Source: Planctomycetota bacterium (GTDB lineage: Bacteria > Planctomycetota > Phycisphaerae > WQYP01 > JAJZKY01). Taken from it: a stretch of DNA of 8,673 nucleotides. The stretch is from the NCBI GenBank assembly GCA_021803885.1, contig JAJZKY010000162.1:1-8673 (forward strand), read 5' to 3'. Below, one piece after another: positions 5,867-8,673 of this stretch (the stretch's first letter is position 1; each line of letters starts with the position of its first letter). The translations under genes were made by a program, and so were the position numbers. A model generated the notes under the pieces. That model did not search any database, was not told where the DNA came from, and saw nothing but the letters and a program-made list of their open reading frames with translations.

Positions 5867-6037
5867 ATGCCCATGAAATACAAATTAAAATTGGAAGGCA
5901 GGATAAAGGAGTTGGAACCCAGATTTCTGTATCTGCTTGTTTTAACGCTACTTACGAGGAACCCAGTGCGTTTTCGTGGGTTCTTCTGGGTTCCACTATT
6001 TTCAGCCGTCTTGTTTCAATTGGGAGGTGTACAATGA
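5867..6037 (+). CDS. Small predicted membrane peptide upstream of relaxase
   Basis: A 56-residue open frame beginning MPMKYKLKLEGRIKELEPRF. A basic N-terminus is followed by a hydrophobic run LYLLVLTLL (residues 21-29), a basic break RNPVRFRG, and a second run FFWVPLFSAVLFQL (residues 39-52), which suggests one or two short membrane segments. The stop TGA (6035-6037) overlaps the relaxase start ATG (6034-6036), the same ATGA arrangement used between relaxase and coupling protein. That favours a genuine, translationally coupled gene. ATG 5873 is an alternative start two codons in; neither has more than a weak ribosome site (GGA at 5857-5859 for the first). No family is recognised. It could be a small conjugation accessory protein or a leader peptide whose translation controls the operon; the coding region contains the repeated hairpin motifs of the leader. 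Confidence 0.5.
   Translation: MPMKYKLKLEGRIKELEPRFLYLLVLTLLTRNPVRFRGFFWVPLFSAVLFQLGGVQ
5898..5905 (-). other. Possible IncP/Ti-type nic motif (oriT candidate)
   Basis: The minus strand reads TATCCTGC, which fits YATCCTGY, the nick-region consensus of IncP and Ti border-type MOB_P systems; cleavage would fall between 5899 and 5898. It lies about 130 bases before a MOB_P-like relaxase, with inverted repeats nearby at 5914-5994. However, at least three further matches to the same eight-base pattern occur inside coding sequence (near 3970, 6654 and 7079), so the match alone is weak. Confidence 0.25.
5914..5994 (+). promoter_or_regulatory. Leader with alternative hairpins built from GGAACCCAG repeats
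   Basis: GGAACCCAG occurs at 5914-5922 and 5958-5966. Its complement appears as TGGGTTC at 5977-5983 and in full as CTGGGTTCC at 5986-5994. Several stems are mutually exclusive: 5959-5965 with 5977-5983 (7 bp, short loop), 5958-5966 with 5986-5994 (9 bp), and 5914-5922 with 5986-5994 (9 bp, long loop). All lie in the transcribed leader and inside the small membrane peptide gene, 40-120 bases before the relaxase start. Attenuation, control of relaxase translation, or binding of an accessory protein to DNA repeats near oriT are all possible. The repeats are seen directly; the function is inferred. Confidence 0.5.
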
Positions 6038-8139
6038 GTCGATCCAATCAACATCCCAAACGAGCCTCCAGAAGCGGTCGTAGCCGTTCCGGCAGGCCTG
6101 ATCAGAACGGCCAGCCATCACCCATCCGACCCGATCCGTATGATCGGGATCGCCTTGGCCGCACGGGATCCGGCCACGCCCGTGAACCCAGCATCAACAG
6201 TCAGTTGGCACGCCGACTCGCCGGCTTTAAGGGTCGAAGTTCCGCCGCATCCAAGGCTCGCAAAGCCGGTCGTGGAACTGGCCAGGGTACGGGCTTTGAT
6301 CGTTTGCAACGGGTGGTGGTGAAGGTTCATGTGAGCCGCCATCGCCCCGGCAAAGTTCACGGCAGCGTGTTACGGCATGTGTCGTATGTAGGCCGAGAAA
6401 GCGCCAGTCTGGATGGCCAGCATGGGGTCTTCTATGACGCCACGCAGGAGGACTTGGATGCCCGGCAGATCGTCCAGACATGGGAGCAGGACCGGCATCA
6501 TTTCCGCCTGATCGTCTCGGCTGAAAATGCCGGTGACTTGCCGGATACGAATAAGTATATCCGCACCGTCATGGCCCGGGTCGAACGGGACTTGGGAACG
6601 CCATTACAGTGGCTGGCGGTCAATCATTACAACACGGATAACCCGCATACCCACATCCTGTGTCGGGGAATCAAACAAGACAATACAGACTTGGTTATCC
6701 CCCGGCAATATGTCTCTTACGGCATTCGCCGACGAGCCGAAGAGGTGGCCACCGAAATACTTGGTCCATGCAGCGCTGACGACATCCGGCGGGAGCAGGA
6801 CAGCCAGATTGAGGCTGAACGGTTCACCGCTTTAGATCGGATGGTTGAACGGCATCTGGAATCTGGCAAAATTGATCTGCATCCCGATAAACGCATCGGC
6901 TTTGGTGCCGATGATCGTACACGCATACTGGGGCGATTGCAGTTCCTCCAGACCATGGACCTGGCAAAGAAGGGCAAAGGAACATGGTGGATGTTAGACC
7001 CGGAATTTGGGTTCAAGCTCCGTGACTTGGGCCAACGCAACGACATCATCAAAGTCCTTTACGCAACACTGGGCAACCAGGCAGGATATGTTGAGCGGCT
7101 GGGAACCAGAGATGCTCTGGCCGAACCGATTCTGAGCGCATTGGTGGCCAAGGGGAGTGTCGATGAGATCAGTGACCGACGGTTTGTGGTGGTTCGGGAT
7201 TGCACCGGCAGACTCTATTACAGTCAGGTGCCCGAGGATGAGAACTTCCGCCGGGCACAATCTGGTTCTGTGGTCGAATTGGGATCAAAAGCTCATCGGC
7301 AGAATGTTCTCGCCCGGGAAATAACAATGGTGGCGCAGAACCATGGTGGCGTTTACACCACGGTGGATCATGGAGCCTTTCTGGCCAAGCAGCGTTCGGA
7401 AGTTACACCGGATCAGTCCGCCGCCCGGATTCGGTCGGCAACCGCCAAGTTGGTCTTTGTCGCCGGGCATAACGGTGCAGGTGTGCAGCAAGTGGCGGAA
7501 AACCAGTTCCGAATTGATGCCCCGGTCTTTGAGAAATTCACCGCCGCGCGACGTGGCCAGACCGATCTCTGTATTGTCTCGGCGTACAGTCTGGATCAGC
7601 AGGTGGATGCACGGGCGTTTACCTGGCTGGATTCCCAATTGACGTCGAGACTCCATCCGAGTCAATCGGGCCAGACGCCCCAATCATCTTGGAACGGCCA
7701 GTTTGCCCAGGCGCTCGAACGTCGTCGGCAATGGCTGGTGGGTCAGGGACTGGCCGAATTTACCGGCCCGGATCAGAAGGCCATTACATTCAAAGTCGGG
7801 GCCATGGCCCACCTTCGATCGGTGGAATACCGGCAGGTTCTTACGGACATCGCCGGCGAATTCAAACGGCCCGCTGTCCGGCTGCCACGCGAGGTGACGA
7901 TCACGGGCCGATACGCCGGTTCGCGGGAACTTCATACCGGGCCGCTGGCAATGATCACGACGCCAAAGAAGATTTATGTCACCCACCAAACGCGCCTGTT
8001 AAGTTCAATCCGTGTGGGCAATACGGTAACGCTTCGCCTGGATAGATCCGGTAAGCTGGCCTTGGAATCCAATAGTCGGTTGCCTGAACGCACGCTCTTT
8101 GATCACGTCCAGAATCTGGAACCGGAGGTTCACCAATGA
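6034..8139 (+). CDS. MOB_P-like relaxase with DUF3363-type C-terminal region
   Basis: A 701-residue relaxase of the VirD2/TraI type with a DUF3363-like C-terminal region. It should nick the transfer strand at oriT, stay attached through a tyrosine and guide the strand to the coupling protein. Residues 1-85 are basic and low-complexity (SRSGRSRSGR, KARKAGRGTG). The nuclease domain spans about 92-260: motif I LRHVSYVGRES with candidate nucleophile Tyr118, HHFRLIVSAE (155-164), LAVNHYNTDNPHTHILCRG with His198 and the metal-binding pair His205 and His207. EAERFTALDRMVERHL (260-275) opens the long DUF3363-like part, which includes HGGVYTTVDHGAF and ERRRQWLVGQGLAEF and ends with ITGRYAGSRELHTGPLAMI. 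GGGAGG (6022-6027) lies six bases before the start. It overlaps the genes on both sides by four bases, so all three are probably co-translated from the promoter at 5789. The motifs look intact. Confidence 0.9.
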   Translation: MSRSNQHPKRASRSGRSRSGRPDQNGQPSPIRPDPYDRDRLGRTGSGHAREPSINSQLARRLAGFKGRSSAASKARKAGRGTGQGTGFDRLQRVVVKVHVSRHRPGKVHGSVLRHVSYVGRESASLDGQHGVFYDATQEDLDARQIVQTWEQDRHHFRLIVSAENAGDLPDTNKYIRTVMARVERDLGTPLQWLAVNHYNTDNPHTHILCRGIKQDNTDLVIPRQYVSYGIRRRAEEVATEILGPCSADDIRREQDSQIEAERFTALDRMVERHLESGKIDLHPDKRIGFGADDRTRILGRLQFLQTMDLAKKGKGTWWMLDPEFGFKLRDLGQRNDIIKVLYATLGNQAGYVERLGTRDALAEPILSALVAKGSVDEISDRRFVVVRDCTGRLYYSQVPEDENFRRAQSGSVVELGSKAHRQNVLAREITMVAQNHGGVYTTVDHGAFLAKQRSEVTPDQSAARIRSATAKLVFVAGHNGAGVQQVAENQFRIDAPVFEKFTAARRGQTDLCIVSAYSLDQQVDARAFTWLDSQLTSRLHPSQSGQTPQSSWNGQFAQALERRRQWLVGQGLAEFTGPDQKAITFKVGAMAHLRSVEYRQVLTDIAGEFKRPAVRLPREVTITGRYAGSRELHTGPLAMITTPKKIYVTHQTRLLSSIRVGNTVTLRLDRSGKLALESNSRLPERTLFDHVQNLEPEVHQ

Positions 8140-8673
8140 GTCGCAAATGGATTCTAATATTGTACGCGCTGGCGATGTTGCTGGGCCTCGTGGTCGGCAT
8201 CCAGTGGGCCGCCTATCGGCTGGGCGATAATCCCAAGCTGGGCTGGGGAATCCGTATTGGACGCTTAATGCTCTATCCGCCCTGGGATGTTTTTGGCTGG
8301 TATGAGAAGTACGGTAGGGATCATTCACAGGCCTTCAACCAAGCCGGCCTGATAGCCTTGGGATTAATGCTGCCGACGACGGCGCTGTTAATTGTCTTCC
8401 GGCGGCAAGGTCCGCCGGCGGTCGATGTGATAGGCCGCGATCGTTGGGCGGCGCGTGCCCACATCCGGAAGGCCGGCTTACTATCCGGCCACGGTACAGT
8501 TGCGGGATTACTGGGTAAGGAACTGCTGACATACAATGGCCCGGAACATCAACTGGTATCCGGTGCCAGCCGGTCCGGCAAAGGCGTGGGCCATGTTGTC
8601 CCAACCCTTCTGAATTGGACTGACAGTGTATTGGTCTATGATGTTAAAAATGAACTCTGGAACATTACCGCGG
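8136..8673 (+). CDS. traG: VirD4/TraG-type type IV coupling protein, N-terminal part (runs off the window)
   Basis: The first 179 residues of a type IV secretion coupling protein, the inner-membrane ATPase that links the relaxase-DNA complex to the secretion channel. Residues of about 5-27 (WILILYALAMLLGLVVGIQW) and 69-88 (AGLIALGLMLPTTALLIVF) are two membrane segments around a short periplasmic loop, the usual VirD4 topology. The soluble part begins with DRWAARAHIRKAGLL and reaches the Walker A motif GASRSGKG (143-150), followed by VVPTLLNWTDSVLVYDVKNELW, the typical TraG continuation. The start overlaps the relaxase stop (ATGA), with GGAGG at 8124-8128 seven bases before it. Walker B and the rest lie beyond the right edge. 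The symbol traG is used in the family sense. Confidence 0.9.
   Translation, partial: MSRKWILILYALAMLLGLVVGIQWAAYRLGDNPKLGWGIRIGRLMLYPPWDVFGWYEKYGRDHSQAFNQAGLIALGLMLPTTALLIVFRRQGPPAVDVIGRDRWAARAHIRKAGLLSGHGTVAGLLGKELLTYNGPEHQLVSGASRSGKGVGHVVPTLLNWTDSVLVYDVKNELWNITA

Overview
The window is bacterial accessory DNA, read almost entirely on the + strand, and looks like part of a conjugative plasmid or integrative conjugative element. The evidence is a DUF932-type phage/plasmid protein, a MOB_P-like relaxase with a DUF3363-type C-terminal region, and the start of a VirD4/TraG coupling protein. Genes have Shine-Dalgarno sequences (GGAGG type) and often overlap by 4-8 bases. Moderately high GC is evident by eye. 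The host phylum cannot be fixed from the sequence; Proteobacteria are likely on general knowledge of DUF3363 relaxases, and Planctomycetota are possible.

Region 1 (1-4554) is a DUF932 gene cut in two by a complete recombinase-in-trio (RIT) element. The 5' part ends at 419 and the 3' part resumes at 3859. Removing 420-3858 restores one in-frame reading frame of about 324-326 residues across the codons for Asp-Phe-Met-Asp. The inserted DNA is 3439 bp and holds three overlapping tyrosine recombinase genes (ritA, ritB, ritC), each with the R-K-HxxR-H-Y catalytic set. Its ends carry a 31-bp inverted repeat (30/31 identical), a nearly exact 6-bp direct repeat GATTT(C/T) at the two junctions, and repeated copies of TTATGTGG. 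The left end also has a 20-bp perfect palindrome. Next to it is a sequence that is, in reverse complement, exactly the circle junction predicted from the two outer ends.

Region 2 (4555-5788) has a strong hairpin, then an unrecognised gene (4668-5438) with a low-complexity middle and a C-terminal part that resembles a PD-(D/E)xK-like fold whose expected catalytic residues are missing. About 350 bases without a convincing gene follow.

Region 3 (5789-8673) is a mobilisation operon. A near-consensus sigma-70 promoter reads into a leader carrying four copies of GGAACCCAG or its complement, able to form alternative hairpins. The same leader encodes a 56-residue predicted membrane peptide whose stop overlaps the relaxase start. 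The relaxase stop in turn overlaps the start of the TraG/VirD4 coupling protein, which runs off the right edge just after its Walker A motif. The relaxase would nick and carry the transfer strand and the coupling protein would bring it to a type IV secretion channel. The RIT element is a later passenger that disrupted the DUF932 gene.
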